This document shows, in pieces, positions 8,520 to 19,245 of a stretch of DNA of 64,000 bases. Location of the stretch: assembly GCF_025717005.1 (NCBI RefSeq), contig NZ_JAOVZU010000003.1, forward strand, positions 174,348-238,347, read 5' to 3'. The position numbers were made by a program, and so were the translations under genes. How positions within the stretch are numbered: the first letter of the stretch is position 1; each line of letters starts with the position of its first letter. Source of the stretch: Actinotalea endophytica. GTDB lineage: Bacteria; Actinomycetota; Actinomycetes; Actinomycetales; Cellulomonadaceae. The notes below the pieces were generated by a model that worked only from the letters and a program-made list of their open reading frames with translations, was not told where the DNA came from and searched no databases.

Positions 8520-9539
8520 TCATCCGGCGAGGATCCTCGACAGGTAGCGCGCCACGGCTCGCACCGCGGCGATGGTCCCGGCGTAGTCCATCCGGGTCGG
8601 ACCGAGCGCGCCGATCCGGGCGACGGTCTGGCCGTCGGCACCGTACCCCGCGGCGACCACGCTGGCCTCCGCAAGGCCGACGTGGGTGTTCTCGTGGCCG
8701 ATCCGCACCGCGACGTCGGCCGAGTCCTCGGCCATCTCGGTCAGCAGCCTGAGCAGCACCACCTGCTCCTCGAGCGCCTCGAGCACCGGGCGGACCGTGC
8801 CCGGGAAGTCCGGCTCGGCCCGGACGAGGTTCGACGCCCCGGCCATGACGATCCGCTCCTCGGTCGACTCGGCCAGGGTGTCGGCGACCGCGGACGCCAC
8901 GGCGCGGACGGCCTCCTGGTCGGCGGGCTGGAACGCGTCGATGAGCTCGCCGAGCGGGCGCGCGAGCTGGCTGAGCCGCCGTCCCGCGGCCGTGACGTTC
9001 AGGCGCGCGCGCAGCTCGGGCACGAGGTGGTCGCCGAACGGCGCCTCCAGCTCGAGCACGCGCTGCTCGACCCGGCCGGTCTCGGTGATGATCACCACGA
9101 GCAGCCGCCGGTCGCTCACCGGGACCAGCTCGACGTGCCGCAGCGCCGACCTGCTCAGCGAGGGGTACTGCACGACGGCGACCTGGTGGGTCAGCTGGGA
9201 CAGCAGCCGGACCGAACGGTCGACCACGTCGTCCAGGTCCACCGCGTCCTCGAGGAACGTGGCGATCGCCTTGCGCTCGGCGACCGACAGCGGCTTGACC
9301 GAGGACAGCCGGTCGACGAACAGCCGATAGCCCTTGTCGGTCGGGACCCGCCCGGCCGAGGTGTGCGGCTGTGCGATGTACCCGGACTCCTCGAGCACGG
9401 CCATGTCGTTGCGGATCGTCGCCGGCGACACCCCGAGAGCGTGCCGCTCGACGAGCGAACGGGAGCCGACCGGCTCCTGGGTGACCACGTAGTCCTCGAC
9501 GATCGCGCGCAGCACCGCGAGGCGGCGTTCGTCACTCAT
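8520..9539 (-). CDS. hrcA: heat-inducible transcription repressor HrcA
   Basis: A 339-residue repressor with an N-terminal winged helix (about 1-75, including [27 protein letters not shown]-type motifs) and a GAF-like inserted dimerisation domain. HrcA binds CIRCE and is kept active by GroEL. The ATG at 9539 follows GAGGAG at good spacing; a longer upstream frame is rejected. A CIRCE element is 17 bases upstream of the start, so the gene is autoregulated and co-controls dnaJ downstream. Confidence 0.96.
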   Translation of the reverse strand: MSDERRLAVLRAIVEDYVVTQEPVGSRSLVERHALGVSPATIRNDMAVLEESGYIAQPHTSAGRVPTDKGYRLFVDRLSSVKPLSVAERKAIATFLEDAVDLDDVVDRSVRLLSQLTHQVAVVQYPSLSRSALRHVELVPVSDRRLLVVIITETGRVEQRVLELEAPFGDHLVPELRARLNVTAAGRRLSQLARPLGELIDAFQPADQEAVRAVASAVADTLAESTEERIVMAGASNLVRAEPDFPGTVRPVLEALEEQVVLLRLLTEMAEDSADVAVRIGHENTHVGLAEASVVAAGYGADGQTVARIGALGPTRMDYAGTIAAVRAVARYLSRILAG

Positions 9540-9556
9540 GGCGCCTCCTCCGATCG

Positions 9557-9583
9557 ATGGCACTCGCGGGTCCTGAGTGCTAA
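9557..9583. promoter_or_regulatory. CIRCE element (HrcA operator)
   Basis: The two 9-base arms are ATGGCACTC and GAGTGCTAA separated by nine bases. The right arm is the exact CIRCE consensus and the left has two mismatches. A TACGAT -10-like hexamer (9583-9588, minus strand) abuts it, so HrcA bound here would block transcription start. Confidence 0.93.
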
Positions 9584-9630
9584 TCGTACGACGCCCCGGC
9601 CCGGGCGGCAGCCGTGACGTGCCGCCGATC

Positions 9631-9651
9631 TCTGACTATGGTCAGACAATG
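9631..9651 (+). promoter_or_regulatory. operator-like dyad over a leaderless -10 element
   Basis: TCTGAC and GTCAGA form a perfect six-base inverted repeat around TATG (9631-9646). The same bases include TATGGT (9637-9642), a -10-like hexamer exactly six bases before the ATG at 9649. A repressor on the dyad would cover the promoter; the MarR-type protein encoded here is the natural candidate. Confidence 0.6.
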
Positions 9652-10530
9652 GCTGGAGACCTCGGGACGACCTCCGCGGCAGCTGCATCGACCCTGCGCC
9701 GCTTCAACCGCACCTACACCCAGCGCATCGGGGTGCTCGACGAGTCGTTCCTCGGCACCGGCCGGCCCCTCGCCGTCTCGCGCCTGCTCTTCGAGACCGG
9801 CCCGGAGGGCGCCACGGTCCGCGAGCTCCGGGACCGGCTGGACCTCGACTCCGGCTACCTGTCGCGGCTCCTCGCCCGCCTCACCGAGGACGGGCTGGTC
9901 GAGGTGCGGCCGGACCCCGCCGACCGCCGCCGGCGCAGGGTCACGCTCACCGCGGCCGGGACCGCCGCCTGGCACGAGCTCGAGCAGCGCTCCCAGCTGC
10001 TCGCCGAGCGCCTCGTGGCCCCCCTCACCGACCGCCAGCGCGATCGGCTCGCTGACGCGCTCGCGACGGCCGACCTGCTGGTCCGCGCCGCGACCGTGCA
10101 CCTGCACGAGGCCCCGCCCGGCGACCCTCGCGTGCGCGCCGCCACCGCGCAGTACTTCGCCGAGCTGGACCGCCGCTTCCCGCACGGGTTCGACGTCGAG
10201 GCCCCGGACACCGAGGGCATCTACGTGGTCGCGGTGTCCGACGGCGAGCCGGTGGCCTGCGGCGGGGTCCTCGACCTCGGTGACGGCACCGCGGAGGTCA
10301 AGCGCATGTGGGTGCACGACGCGTGGCGCGGCGCCGGCCTGGGCTCCCGCCTGCTGCGCCACCTCGAGCAGCTCGCCGCACGGCAGGGCCACCACCGGGT
10401 CGTCCTGGACACCAACGCCACATTGACCGAGGCGATCGCGATGTACCGGCGCGCGGGCTACACCGAGGTCGGGCGCTACAACGACAACCCCTACGCCGAG
10501 CTGTTCTTCACCAAGCCGCTCGACGCCTGA
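9649..10530 (+). CDS. bifunctional MarR-family regulator / GNAT acetyltransferase
   Basis: A 293-residue fusion. Residues 1-150 form a MarR-type winged helix (recognition region LDLDSGYLSRLLARLTEDGLV, wing with DPADRRRR); residues about 160-293 form a GNAT acetyltransferase with the acetyl-CoA loop WRGAGLGSRLL and the LDTNATLTEAIAMYRRAGY segment near the end. Such two-domain proteins are widespread in actinobacteria, but substrates are mostly unknown. The ATG at 9649 has no ribosome site and fits the leaderless promoter and dyad just upstream, suggesting autoregulation. It is divergent from hrcA. Confidence 0.88.
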   Translation: MAGDLGTTSAAAASTLRRFNRTYTQRIGVLDESFLGTGRPLAVSRLLFETGPEGATVRELRDRLDLDSGYLSRLLARLTEDGLVEVRPDPADRRRRRVTLTAAGTAAWHELEQRSQLLAERLVAPLTDRQRDRLADALATADLLVRAATVHLHEAPPGDPRVRAATAQYFAELDRRFPHGFDVEAPDTEGIYVVAVSDGEPVACGGVLDLGDGTAEVKRMWVHDAWRGAGLGSRLLRHLEQLAARQGHHRVVLDTNATLTEAIAMYRRAGYTEVGRYNDNPYAELFFTKPLDA

Positions 10531-10557
10531 CCGGCGCGCCGCCGTCCGCGCCCGGTC
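10529..10557 (+). terminator. possible terminator after MarR-GNAT gene
   Basis: GACCGGCGCG and CGCGCCCGGTC can pair with a one-base bulge around an eight-base loop. The left arm overlaps the stop codon; there is no T tract. Confidence 0.35.
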
Positions 10558-10596
10558 ACCCTCGGGGGATCATCGAGGCCCCGACCGGAGGTGCCG

Positions 10597-11439
10597 ATGG
10601 ACCGCTACGGACCCGACGTGCTCGCCGCGGCCGCCGCACCACGCGCGCCGCGCTCGCGGCCCGTGCCCGCCGAGCTCGGACTCGTCGTCGAGGAGGTCAC
10701 CACCGGCTGGGTCGGCGCGGTGCTGCGCGTCGAACGGTCCGGCGGGATGCGTGTGGTCGTCCTCGAGGACCGCCGCGGTGCGGTCCGGACCTTCCCGCTC
10801 GGTCCCGGGTTCTGGGTCGACGGCGAACCCGTCGTGCTGGTCCCGCCGGTGGGACGCACGGCGCCCACCGCCCCGGCGCGCACGGCCTCCGGGTCGCGTG
10901 CCGTGCCGGACGCCCCGGCCCGCGTGGCTCGGGCGAGCCGGATCTGGGTCGAGGGCCGCCACGACGCCGAGCTCGTCGAGCAGGTCTGGGGCGACGACCT
11001 GCGCGTCGAGGGCGTGGTCGTCGAGATGCTCGACGGCGTGGACGACCTGGTGCGCGAGGTCGCCGCGTTCGGACCCGGCCCGGGCCGCCGGCTCGGGGTG
11101 CTGGTCGACCACCTGGTCCCCGGGTCCAAGGAGTCCCGGATCGCCGCAGACGCCGTGCGCGCCGCGCCGGTCGGCTCGGTGCTCGTGCTCGGCCACCCGT
11201 ACGTGGACGTGTGGCAGGCAGTGCGACCCGAACGCCTCGGGCTCGAGCACTGGCCCGACATCCCCCGAGGCACGTCGTGGAAGCACGGGATCCTCGCCGC
11301 GCTCGGCTGGCCGCACGCCGACCAGGCCGACGTCGCGGCGGGCTGGCGCCGGATCCGCGGCGCGGTGCGGGACTACCGGGATCTCGAGCCCAGCCTGCTC
11401 GGACGGATGGAAGAGCTCATCGACTTCGTCACAACCTGA
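10597..11439 (+). CDS. DUF3097 family protein
   Basis: A 280-residue cytoplasmic protein matching the actinobacterial DUF3097 family as I recall it: an N-terminal beta-rich part (about 25-90) followed by a TOPRIM-like core with IWVEGRHDAELVEQVWGDDLR, VLVDHLVPGSKESRIA and VLVLGHPYVDVWQAV. The acidic motifs (VEGRHDAE, VDH) resemble TOPRIM metal-binding segments, suggesting nucleic-acid or nucleotide chemistry; this is inference. Start ATG at 10597 is preferred over GTG at 10591 because GGAGGT is spaced correctly for the ATG. Confidence 0.85.
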   Translation: MDRYGPDVLAAAAAPRAPRSRPVPAELGLVVEEVTTGWVGAVLRVERSGGMRVVVLEDRRGAVRTFPLGPGFWVDGEPVVLVPPVGRTAPTAPARTASGSRAVPDAPARVARASRIWVEGRHDAELVEQVWGDDLRVEGVVVEMLDGVDDLVREVAAFGPGPGRRLGVLVDHLVPGSKESRIAADAVRAAPVGSVLVLGHPYVDVWQAVRPERLGLEHWPDIPRGTSWKHGILAALGWPHADQADVAAGWRRIRGAVRDYRDLEPSLLGRMEELIDFVTT

Positions 11440-11476
11440 TCCCGCGATGCTCCCACGTGAGCAGGAGGGCTTTCGC

Positions 11477-11482
11477 TAGGGT
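11477..11482 (+). promoter_or_regulatory. possible -10 element TAGGGT
   Basis: TAGGGT about 79 bases before the DUF4870 gene start, in the gap after the DUF3097 gene; no clear -35. Confidence 0.35.
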
Positions 11483-11560
11483 CAGCCCAGCGGCCGTCCT
11501 GCGGCCCCGGTCGGCACCGACCCCGGCCGCCCGTCCCTGCGACACATGGTGGTGAACCCG

Positions 11561-12124
11561 ATGACCACGACCCCTCCCGAGGAACCCCAGCAGCCCACCC
11601 CCGAGCCCACGCCCGAGCCGCCCACGCCCCCGGCGCCCGCCCCTGAGCAGACCACTCCCCCGGCACCCGCCGCCCAGACGCCGCCGCCCGGCTACGCCCC
11701 GCCGCCCGCCGGTGGGTACGCCCCGCCGCCGGCTGGTGGATACGCGCCGCCGCCCGCAGGCGGATACGCGTCGGCACCGGGCTACGGTGCCCCGATGCCG
11801 CTGAGCGACTCCGACCAGCGGCTGTGGGCGACACTCGCCCACGCCGGCGCCATCTTCCTCAGCTTCATCGCCCCACTCGTCGTGTGGCTGGTCCAGAAGG
11901 GCAAGGGCCAGTTCGTCGAGGAGCAGGCCAAGGAGGCCCTGAACTTCCAGATCCTCGTGACGATCCTCTACATCGTCTCGTTCATCCTGAGCTTCATCGG
12001 GATCGGCGTCATCCTCACCTTCGTGGTGTGGATCGGGAACCTGGTGTTCTGCATCATGGCCGCGGTCGCGTCGAACAAGGGCGAGGCGTACCGCTACCCG
12101 ATCAACTGGCGGATCATCAAGTGA
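11561..12124 (+). CDS. DUF4870 domain membrane protein with Pro-rich repeat N-terminus
   Basis: A 187-residue protein. Residues 1-70 are Pro/Glu/Ala-rich and contain three tandem copies of GYAPPPAG encoded by a 24-base repeat. The C-terminal DUF4870 domain (about 78-187) has three hydrophobic segments: HAGAIFLSFIAPLVVWLV, the ILVTILYIVSFIL region and a VILTFVVWIGNLVFCIMAAV segment, with the conserved EEQAKEALNFQI between the first two. Family function is unknown. The start at 11561 has GGTGG eight bases upstream; an in-frame ATG at 11546 does not have one. Confidence 0.87.
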   Translation: MTTTPPEEPQQPTPEPTPEPPTPPAPAPEQTTPPAPAAQTPPPGYAPPPAGGYAPPPAGGYAPPPAGGYASAPGYGAPMPLSDSDQRLWATLAHAGAIFLSFIAPLVVWLVQKGKGQFVEEQAKEALNFQILVTILYIVSFILSFIGIGVILTFVVWIGNLVFCIMAAVASNKGEAYRYPINWRIIK

Positions 12125-12144
12125 GCCGCTGAGCACGTTCCTGG

Positions 12145-12172
12145 GGGCCGGTCACCGTCGGGTGGCCGGCCC
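12145..12172. terminator. bidirectional terminator hairpin
   Basis: A 12-bp stem with one G-T pair and a four-base loop, between the convergent DUF4870 and GNAT genes. Confidence 0.7.
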
Positions 12173-12242
12173 TCGGTGTTCTCGCCACCGGGCGCCCCGC
12201 CCGGTCCCACCGCGCCCGCACCCGGCCGCGAGGCATCGACTG

Positions 12243-12701
12243 TCAGTCCAGGGCGAGCGTCATGAAGACGCTGTTCGGGTCGTCCCGGTAGCCGGCGAAC
12301 GGACCGCACTCGACGAACCCGTGCCTCGCGTAGAGCCGCCGGGCCGGCGCGAAGAACTCGTACGACCCGGTCTCCAGGCTCAGCCGTCGATACCCCCTGG
12401 CCCGCGCGGCCGCCATGATCGTGCCGAGCACCGCAGCCGCCACACCACGCCCGCGGGCGTGCGCCGCGGTGCGCATCGACTTGAGCTCACCGTGCGTCGC
12501 GTCCAGCTCGCTGAGCGCCCCGGCACCGAGCAGCTCCACCCCGTCGCGCGCGGCCCACACGGTCACGTGCGGCGCGCTCAGCCCGTCCAGGTCCAGCGCG
12601 TGCACGCTGCACGCCGGCGTCGTCGCACGCATCTCGGCCAGGTGCCCGGCGAGCAGCGCGCGCACGTCGTCACCGGACAGGTCGTCGATCTCGACCCGCA
12701 T
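12243..12701 (-). CDS. GNAT-family N-acetyltransferase
   Basis: A 152-residue single-domain GNAT enzyme. The acetyl-CoA pyrophosphate loop is ARGRGVAAAVL (about 82-92); ELKSMRT precedes it and LSLETGSYEFFAPARRLYARHGF follows, as in members related to putative acetyltransferase YafP/ElaA types. The acceptor is unknown. The ATG at 12701 follows GAGGAAGGGG; a GTG immediately before it is the alternative. It lies just downstream of hemW's stop on the same strand and probably forms a separate short unit, ending at the shared terminator. Confidence 0.88.
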   Translation of the reverse strand: MRVEIDDLSGDDVRALLAGHLAEMRATTPACSVHALDLDGLSAPHVTVWAARDGVELLGAGALSELDATHGELKSMRTAAHARGRGVAAAVLGTIMAAARARGYRRLSLETGSYEFFAPARRLYARHGFVECGPFAGYRDDPNSVFMTLALD

Positions 12702-12714
12702 CACGGCCCCTTCC

Positions 12715-13947
12715 TCAGTCGGTCAACGAACGCACCACAGCGTCGGCGAGCAGCCGGCCACGCCGGGTCAGCACGGCCCGCCCGCGCACCGCAGCGACAC
12801 CCTCGAGCAGGCCGTCGGCCACCAGACCCGCCACCGCGTGCCGGCCCGCAGCGGAGAGCTCGTCGAGCGCCAGCCCGCCGCTCATCCGGACACCGAGCAG
12901 CACACGCTCCAGCGCGACCTCGTCCGCCCCGAGGACCTCGCGCCCCGCCGCGGGCGTGCGCCCGTCGGCCAGCGCCTCGGCGTACGGGCGCGGGTGCTTG
13001 ACGTTCCACCACCGGACCGAGGCGTCCGGACCGCCGACGTGCGAGTGCGCGCCCGGCCCCACGCCCCACCAGTCGGCGCCTCGCCAGTACGCCTCGTTGT
13101 GCCGGCACGCCGCACCCGGGCGGGCCCAGTTGCTGACCTCGTACCAGTCGAGCCCCGCTGCGGTCAGCAGGTCGTCGGCGAGCTCGTACTTCGCGGCCTG
13201 GTCGTCCGGGTCGGGCGCCGCGAGCACCCCGCGCCGCACCAGGGCACCCATCCGGGTGCCCTCCTCGATCACGAGCGCGTAGGCGGAGACGTGGTCCACA
13301 CCGGTCTCGAGCGCGGCCTCGACGCTGGTCCGCCAGTCGTCCACCGACTCACCGGGGGTGCCGTAGATCAGGTCCAGCGACACGGCGAGCCCGGCGTCGC
13401 GCGCCCAGCGGACCACCTCGGGCACACGGGCCGGGTCGTGCGTGCGGTCGAGCACACCGAGCACGTGCGTGACCGCGGACTGCATGCCGAACGAGACCCG
13501 CGTGAACCCGGCCTCGGCGAGCGCCTCGAGATCGGCCGCGCCGACCGAGTCGGGGTTCGCCTCGGTCGTGACCTCCGCGTCCGGCTCGACGCCCAGCTCG
13601 TCGCGCACCGCGCCGAGCAGCACGGCGAGGCCGCCCGGCGGCAGGAGGGTCGGCGTGCCACCGCCGAAGAAGACCGAGGTCACCGGCCGAGCGCGGCCGA
13701 CAGCACCGAGCACCCCGGCTGCGAGCGCCACCTCGCGCGCCGCGGTCTGCGCGTAGCGGGCCTGGTCGCCGCCGCCGCCGAGCTCCGCTGCGGTGTAGGT
13801 GGTGAAGTCGCAGTACCCGCACCGCACCCGGCAGAACGGGACGTGCAGGTACAGCCCGAGCCCGGCCGCCGCCGGCGGGACGTCGGCCAGCCACGGCGGC
13901 AGGGCGCCGTCGGACGGGACGGGCTCGCCGTCGGGCAGTCGCGCCAC
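12715..13947 (-). CDS. hemW: radical SAM heme chaperone HemW
   Basis: A 410-residue radical-SAM protein. The iron-sulfur motif is CRVRCGYC (Cys39, Cys43, Cys46), followed by the phenylalanine-containing DF typical of HemN/HemW. The region FGGGTPTLLP and the C-terminal HemN_C domain are present. Lacking the CPDH oxidase-specific N-terminus, it is better called the heme carrier HemW than coproporphyrinogen dehydrogenase. The GTG at 13947 overlaps the MOSC stop by one base (TAGTG). lepA upstream is its classical neighbour. Confidence 0.93.
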   Translation of the reverse strand: MARLPDGEPVPSDGALPPWLADVPPAAAGLGLYLHVPFCRVRCGYCDFTTYTAAELGGGGDQARYAQTAAREVALAAGVLGAVGRARPVTSVFFGGGTPTLLPPGGLAVLLGAVRDELGVEPDAEVTTEANPDSVGAADLEALAEAGFTRVSFGMQSAVTHVLGVLDRTHDPARVPEVVRWARDAGLAVSLDLIYGTPGESVDDWRTSVEAALETGVDHVSAYALVIEEGTRMGALVRRGVLAAPDPDDQAAKYELADDLLTAAGLDWYEVSNWARPGAACRHNEAYWRGADWWGVGPGAHSHVGGPDASVRWWNVKHPRPYAEALADGRTPAAGREVLGADEVALERVLLGVRMSGGLALDELSAAGRHAVAGLVADGLLEGVAAVRGRAVLTRRGRLLADAVVRSLTD

Positions 13948-14600
13948 TACCGCCCGTCCCGGGCGGCGGCGCTCTCGAGCGGCCTGCGCAGGTAGTCGGC
14001 GAGGTCGAAGCCGTCGTCGGCGAGCACCGCGGACGCCGGACCGGGGCCGAGCCCGGCGAACACCTCGGCGACCGTCACGCCGTGACCCGGCCGGCTCACG
14101 CGGGTCACGTCGTCGCCGGCGGCGAGCGTCCCCCCGCGCCGCACGCGCAGGTACACGCCGGGCCGCCCACGCTCGGTGTACCGCCGGACCCAGCCGTCCT
14201 GGCCCAGCCACCGCGCGAACGTGGCGCACGGCGTGCGCGGACCGGTCACCTCGACCTCGACCTCCGCGCCGATCAGCCACCGCTCGCCGATCACGGCGTC
14301 GTCGACGGCCAGCCCGGACATCCTCAGGTTCTCCCCGAAGAGTCCCGGCGGGACGTCACGGCCGAGCTCCGCGCTCCAGTACTCGCCCTCGGCGTCGTCG
14401 ACGACGTACAGCGCCTTGTCGTGACCGCCGTGGTGCTTGCGGTCCGCCTGCACGTCCCCGCGCAGGCCGTACGGGCCGACGCGCACCGGCCGGGTCACCG
14501 GTCGCTTGTCGATCGCCGTGACCCCGAAGATGCCGTCATCCGCGTGCAGCGCTTGGACCGCGCAGACCGCGGTCACCGTCCCGACGACACTCGGCTCCAT
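13947..14600 (-). CDS. MOSC domain-containing protein (YiiM-like)
   Basis: A 217-residue MOSC protein related to the C-terminal domain of molybdenum-cofactor sulfurases and to E. coli YiiM. Conserved features are GLRGDVQADRKHHGGHDKALYVV and the candidate catalytic cysteine Cys125 in PRTPCATF. Such proteins may handle pterin-linked sulfur or detoxify N-hydroxylated compounds; the substrate is not known. Start ATG at 14600 lies two bases beyond the lepA stop; GTG at 14606 overlapping it as GTGA is an equally plausible coupled start. It sits between lepA and hemW, an uncommon insertion in that pair. Confidence 0.88.
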   Translation of the reverse strand: MEPSVVGTVTAVCAVQALHADDGIFGVTAIDKRPVTRPVRVGPYGLRGDVQADRKHHGGHDKALYVVDDAEGEYWSAELGRDVPPGLFGENLRMSGLAVDDAVIGERWLIGAEVEVEVTGPRTPCATFARWLGQDGWVRRYTERGRPGVYLRVRRGGTLAAGDDVTRVSRPGHGVTVAEVFAGLGPGPASAVLADDGFDLADYLRRPLESAAARDGR

Positions 14601-14602
14601 GG

Positions 14603-16480
<1,878 letters not shown>

Positions 16481-16692
16481 CGTGCTCCTGGTCGGATCGG
16501 TCTGCTCGTCGGTCTGCCCGTCGGCGCGCCGGTCGGGCTCCGCCCGCGACGGAACGCACGGCGGGCGTCCCATATGGTCCCACGACCCGGCAGCATCAGC
16601 CGCACGGCCGGTCGCTCGGCCGGCCGCGAACCTGCCGCACAGCCGGCTCGAGGCCGGCGAGCATCGGCCGCACGCGTGTCCTCGGCGCCTGC

Positions 16693-16698
16693 CAGGAT
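16693..16698 (+). promoter_or_regulatory. -10 element CAGGAT, leaderless
   Basis: CAGGAT is followed by six bases and the GTG at 16705. The 224-base gap from lepA also contains imperfect CGGTCTG and GCCGG repeats near 16490-16650, but no other site was recognised. Confidence 0.45.
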
Positions 16699-16704
16699 GT
16701 CGCG

Positions 16705-17418
16705 GTGAGCCTTGATCACCTCGACCGCCTCGCCGCGGCCCAGTCCGCCTTCGCCGACCTGCTCGCTGCCGCCGACCCCGAGGCGCCGGTGGTCTCGTGC
16801 GACCCGTGGCGGGTCGCGGACCTCGCGCTGCACCTCGGCGGCGTGCACTGGTGGGCGTCCGCGATGAGCCTCGGCGTCGACCTCGACCCGCACGAGCCGC
16901 CCGGTCCGCGCGACACGCCCACGCTGCTGGCGTTCTACACCTGGTCCGCCGCGCACCTGCGCGAGACCCTCGCGGCGCGGCCCACCGACGCGCCGGCGCT
17001 CACCCTCGACGGCCCGGGCACGGCGGGTTTCTGGCGTCGGCGCCAGCTGCACGAGACGCTCGTCCACCTCGCCGACCTGGCGCTGGCGACCGGCACCGAC
17101 CTGCGTGCGATCGACGACCGGTACGGCCTCACGGCATCGGACTGGACGGACACCGTCGCCGAGCTCCTCGACACCATGACCCCGCGCCAGGTCCGCCTCG
17201 GCCGGATCGAGCCACCGGCCGACACCGCAGAGCTCGTCACGGAGGACGCCGACGTCCTGCGACTCGGTGACGGCGAACCGGTCGTCCGGGTCGTGGGTCC
17301 CGCGCGGAGCCTCGCGCTGCTGCTCTGGCACCGGACGGGCCCGGACGACGCCTCGCTCGCGGTCTCCGGGGACCGGGCGGCACTGGACCGTCTCCTGGCG
17401 CTCCGCCTGACGCCCTGA
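16705..17418 (+). CDS. maleylpyruvate isomerase family mycothiol-dependent enzyme (DinB fold)
   Basis: A 237-residue protein with the MDMPI N-terminal DinB-like four-helix bundle. Motifs typical of the family include [19 protein letters not shown] (about 32-50) and [14 protein letters not shown], whose histidines would bind the divalent metal; a C-terminal sterol-carrier-like segment follows. The family uses mycothiol, so it supports an actinobacterial source; the particular reaction is unknown. Start GTG at 16705 lacks a good ribosome site and fits a leaderless transcript. It converges on the transglutaminase gene across a terminator. Confidence 0.85.
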   Translation: MSLDHLDRLAAAQSAFADLLAAADPEAPVVSCDPWRVADLALHLGGVHWWASAMSLGVDLDPHEPPGPRDTPTLLAFYTWSAAHLRETLAARPTDAPALTLDGPGTAGFWRRRQLHETLVHLADLALATGTDLRAIDDRYGLTASDWTDTVAELLDTMTPRQVRLGRIEPPADTAELVTEDADVLRLGDGEPVVRVVGPARSLALLLWHRTGPDDASLAVSGDRAALDRLLALRLTP

Positions 17419-17448
17419 GGCGCCCCGCGGTCAGGCCCGCGGGGCGCC
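17419..17448. terminator. bidirectional terminator hairpin
   Basis: A perfect 12-bp GC-rich stem with a six-base loop directly after the stop at 17418 and 29 bases before the convergent transglutaminase stop. Confidence 0.75.
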
Positions 17449-17476
17449 CGGCGGTCCCGTCGGAGCGACCGGGCGC

Positions 17477-18319
17477 TCAGGCCTCGCGGGTGATCCGGAC
17501 CTGGACGTCCATCGCCTGCGTGCCGCCCCCCGCGAAGATGCCCCGCACCGGAGGCACGTCCGAGTACTCGCGGCCCCGTCCGACGACCACGTGGTGCTCG
17601 CCGACGTCGATGTCGTTGGTCGGGTCGTGGCCCACCCAGTGGCCGACCCACCACTCGACCCACGCGTGCGACTCACCCACGACGGTGCGCCCGACCTCAC
17701 CTTCGCCGGCCGGGTGCAGGTAGCCCGACACGTAGCGGGCCGGGATCCCGATGCTGCGCAGCGCACCGACGCTGAGGTGTGCCATGTCCTGGCACACCCC
17801 CTTCCGCTCGGTCCAGGCGTGGGCCGCGGTCGAGTGGACGGCGGTGACGCCGGGGACGTACTCCATGCCCCCGTGCACGGCCGCGCAGATGGCACGCGCG
17901 ACGTCGTCGGGGGTGGAGTCCGGCCGGCCGGCCGACTCGCGCGCCAGCTCCGCGAGCTCGTCCGGCACCTCGGTGGTCGGGGACAGCTCGAGGAACTCGG
18001 CCATCGCGTCGACCGCCATGTCCGACCGCACGACGTCCCAGCCGAGCGGGGCCGGCAGGGCGGGCTGGCGGACCTCCACCCGCGACACCGCGGAGAGGGT
18101 CAGCGACCGGTGGGGCGTGCCGCACTCGAACGCCGTGGTGGCGGTGTTCCAGTAGTCGAGGAAGTCGTGCCGCCATGTGCTCGGGTCGATCTCCAGCGTC
18201 GCGGACAGCACCGTCTGGCGGGGTTCGGAGCGCGGCAGCATCCGGACCTCGTTGTAGGACGCGCCGACCAGCCCGTCGTAGCCGAAGGTCGTCGTGTGCA
18301 CCACGTGGAGCCGACTCAC
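17477..18319 (-). CDS. transglutaminase-like cysteine protease-fold protein
   Basis: A 280-residue protein with an N-terminal bacterial transglutaminase-associated beta domain (about 1-85) and a transglutaminase core. The catalytic triad is Cys176 (KGVCQDMAH), His218 (ESHAWVEWW) and Asp232 (GHDPTND). In the ATP-grasp/alpha-E context, family analyses propose it makes or cleaves amide or isopeptide bonds on peptide substrates; no substrate is known. The GTG at 18319 has a perfect GGAGGT ribosome site and overlaps the alpha-E stop as GTGA. Confidence 0.9.
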   Translation of the reverse strand: MSRLHVVHTTTFGYDGLVGASYNEVRMLPRSEPRQTVLSATLEIDPSTWRHDFLDYWNTATTAFECGTPHRSLTLSAVSRVEVRQPALPAPLGWDVVRSDMAVDAMAEFLELSPTTEVPDELAELARESAGRPDSTPDDVARAICAAVHGGMEYVPGVTAVHSTAAHAWTERKGVCQDMAHLSVGALRSIGIPARYVSGYLHPAGEGEVGRTVVGESHAWVEWWVGHWVGHDPTNDIDVGEHHVVVGRGREYSDVPPVRGIFAGGGTQAMDVQVRITREA

Positions 18320-19245
18320 AGCACACCTCCGGCCCAGTGGGTCAGCGCGCCGGACGGGAAGTAGCGCTCCCGGATCAAGGAGCTCGCAGTGGCACAGGCG
18401 CGCTGCACGGTGAGCATCACCTCGGGCAGGTTGTCCATCAGGTCGGGCAGCACGCCGTACTCCAGGATCGTGCGGGCATGACCCAGCGTGCGGCGCACGT
18501 CGTCCAGCGGGGCCTGCGCGGCGGCCGGGTCCAGCGCGTCGAGGCAGGCCTGCGCCTGACCCAGCGCGTGCACGACCGAACGCGGGAACAGCCGGTCGCT
18601 GAGCAGGAACTCGGCGGCGCTCTCGTCGGAACCGATCGAGCGGTACCGGCGCAGGTAGGCCTCGTGCGCGCCGCACGAGCGCAGCAGCGTGCTCCAGTCC
18701 GGCCCGGTCGAGCCCGCGAGCGCGCGGGTCGCCAGCAGCCGTGCGGTCATGTCGGCCCGTTCGAGCGAACGCCCCAGGATCAGGAAGTTCCACGAGTCGT
18801 CCCGGGACAGCGACCCCGCGGCGACCCCGGTGACGAGCGCCGAGCGTTCGATCGCCCACGCGAAGAAGGCGTGCGGCCGGCGGGTACGGACCTGCCCGGG
18901 AAGCTGGTTCCAGGTCGCGTTGATCGACTCCCAGAGCTCGGTCGAGATGACCTCCCGGGCCCGGCGGGCGTTCTCCCGGGCCGCCACCCAGGCGCCCGCG
19001 ATGGCCGACGGCGTGCTCTGGTCCCACGCGAGAGCGCCGAGCACCTGGTCGCGGCCCACCATGACCTCGGGGTCCGGTGTGCCACGGTCCATCACGAGCA
19101 GCAGCGTGCGGCAGACCAGGTCCTCCTCGGCCCACGGGTCCTCGAGGAGCATCTGGACGTGGACGTCGAGCATGCGCGCCGTGTCGTCGGCGCGCTCGAC
19201 GTAGCGGCCGATCCAGAACAGGGACTCCGCGATCCGGCTCAGCAT
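18316..19245 (-). CDS. alpha-E domain-containing protein
   Basis: A 309-residue all-helical protein of the alpha-E (DUF403) family. It begins with the signature MLSRIAESLFWIGRYVERADDTARMLDV and repeats a related helix near 168-190 (LGRSLERADMTARLL), showing internal duplication. Alpha-E proteins are always encoded with a permuted ATP-grasp and often a transglutaminase, and are thought to be a partner of the ligase. The ATG at 19245 has GGGGAG upstream and overlaps the ATP-grasp gene by seven bases. Confidence 0.92.
   Translation of the reverse strand: MLSRIAESLFWIGRYVERADDTARMLDVHVQMLLEDPWAEEDLVCRTLLLVMDRGTPDPEVMVGRDQVLGALAWDQSTPSAIAGAWVAARENARRAREVISTELWESINATWNQLPGQVRTRRPHAFFAWAIERSALVTGVAAGSLSRDDSWNFLILGRSLERADMTARLLATRALAGSTGPDWSTLLRSCGAHEAYLRRYRSIGSDESAAEFLLSDRLFPRSVVHALGQAQACLDALDPAAAQAPLDDVRRTLGHARTILEYGVLPDLMDNLPEVMLTVQRACATASSLIRERYFPSGALTHWAGGVL

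Noticed and set aside
16481-16573. N-terminal extension of LepA from an upstream ATG
   Set aside because: The 31 added residues are not conserved in LepA, and a GTG at 16480 has a strong ribosome site.
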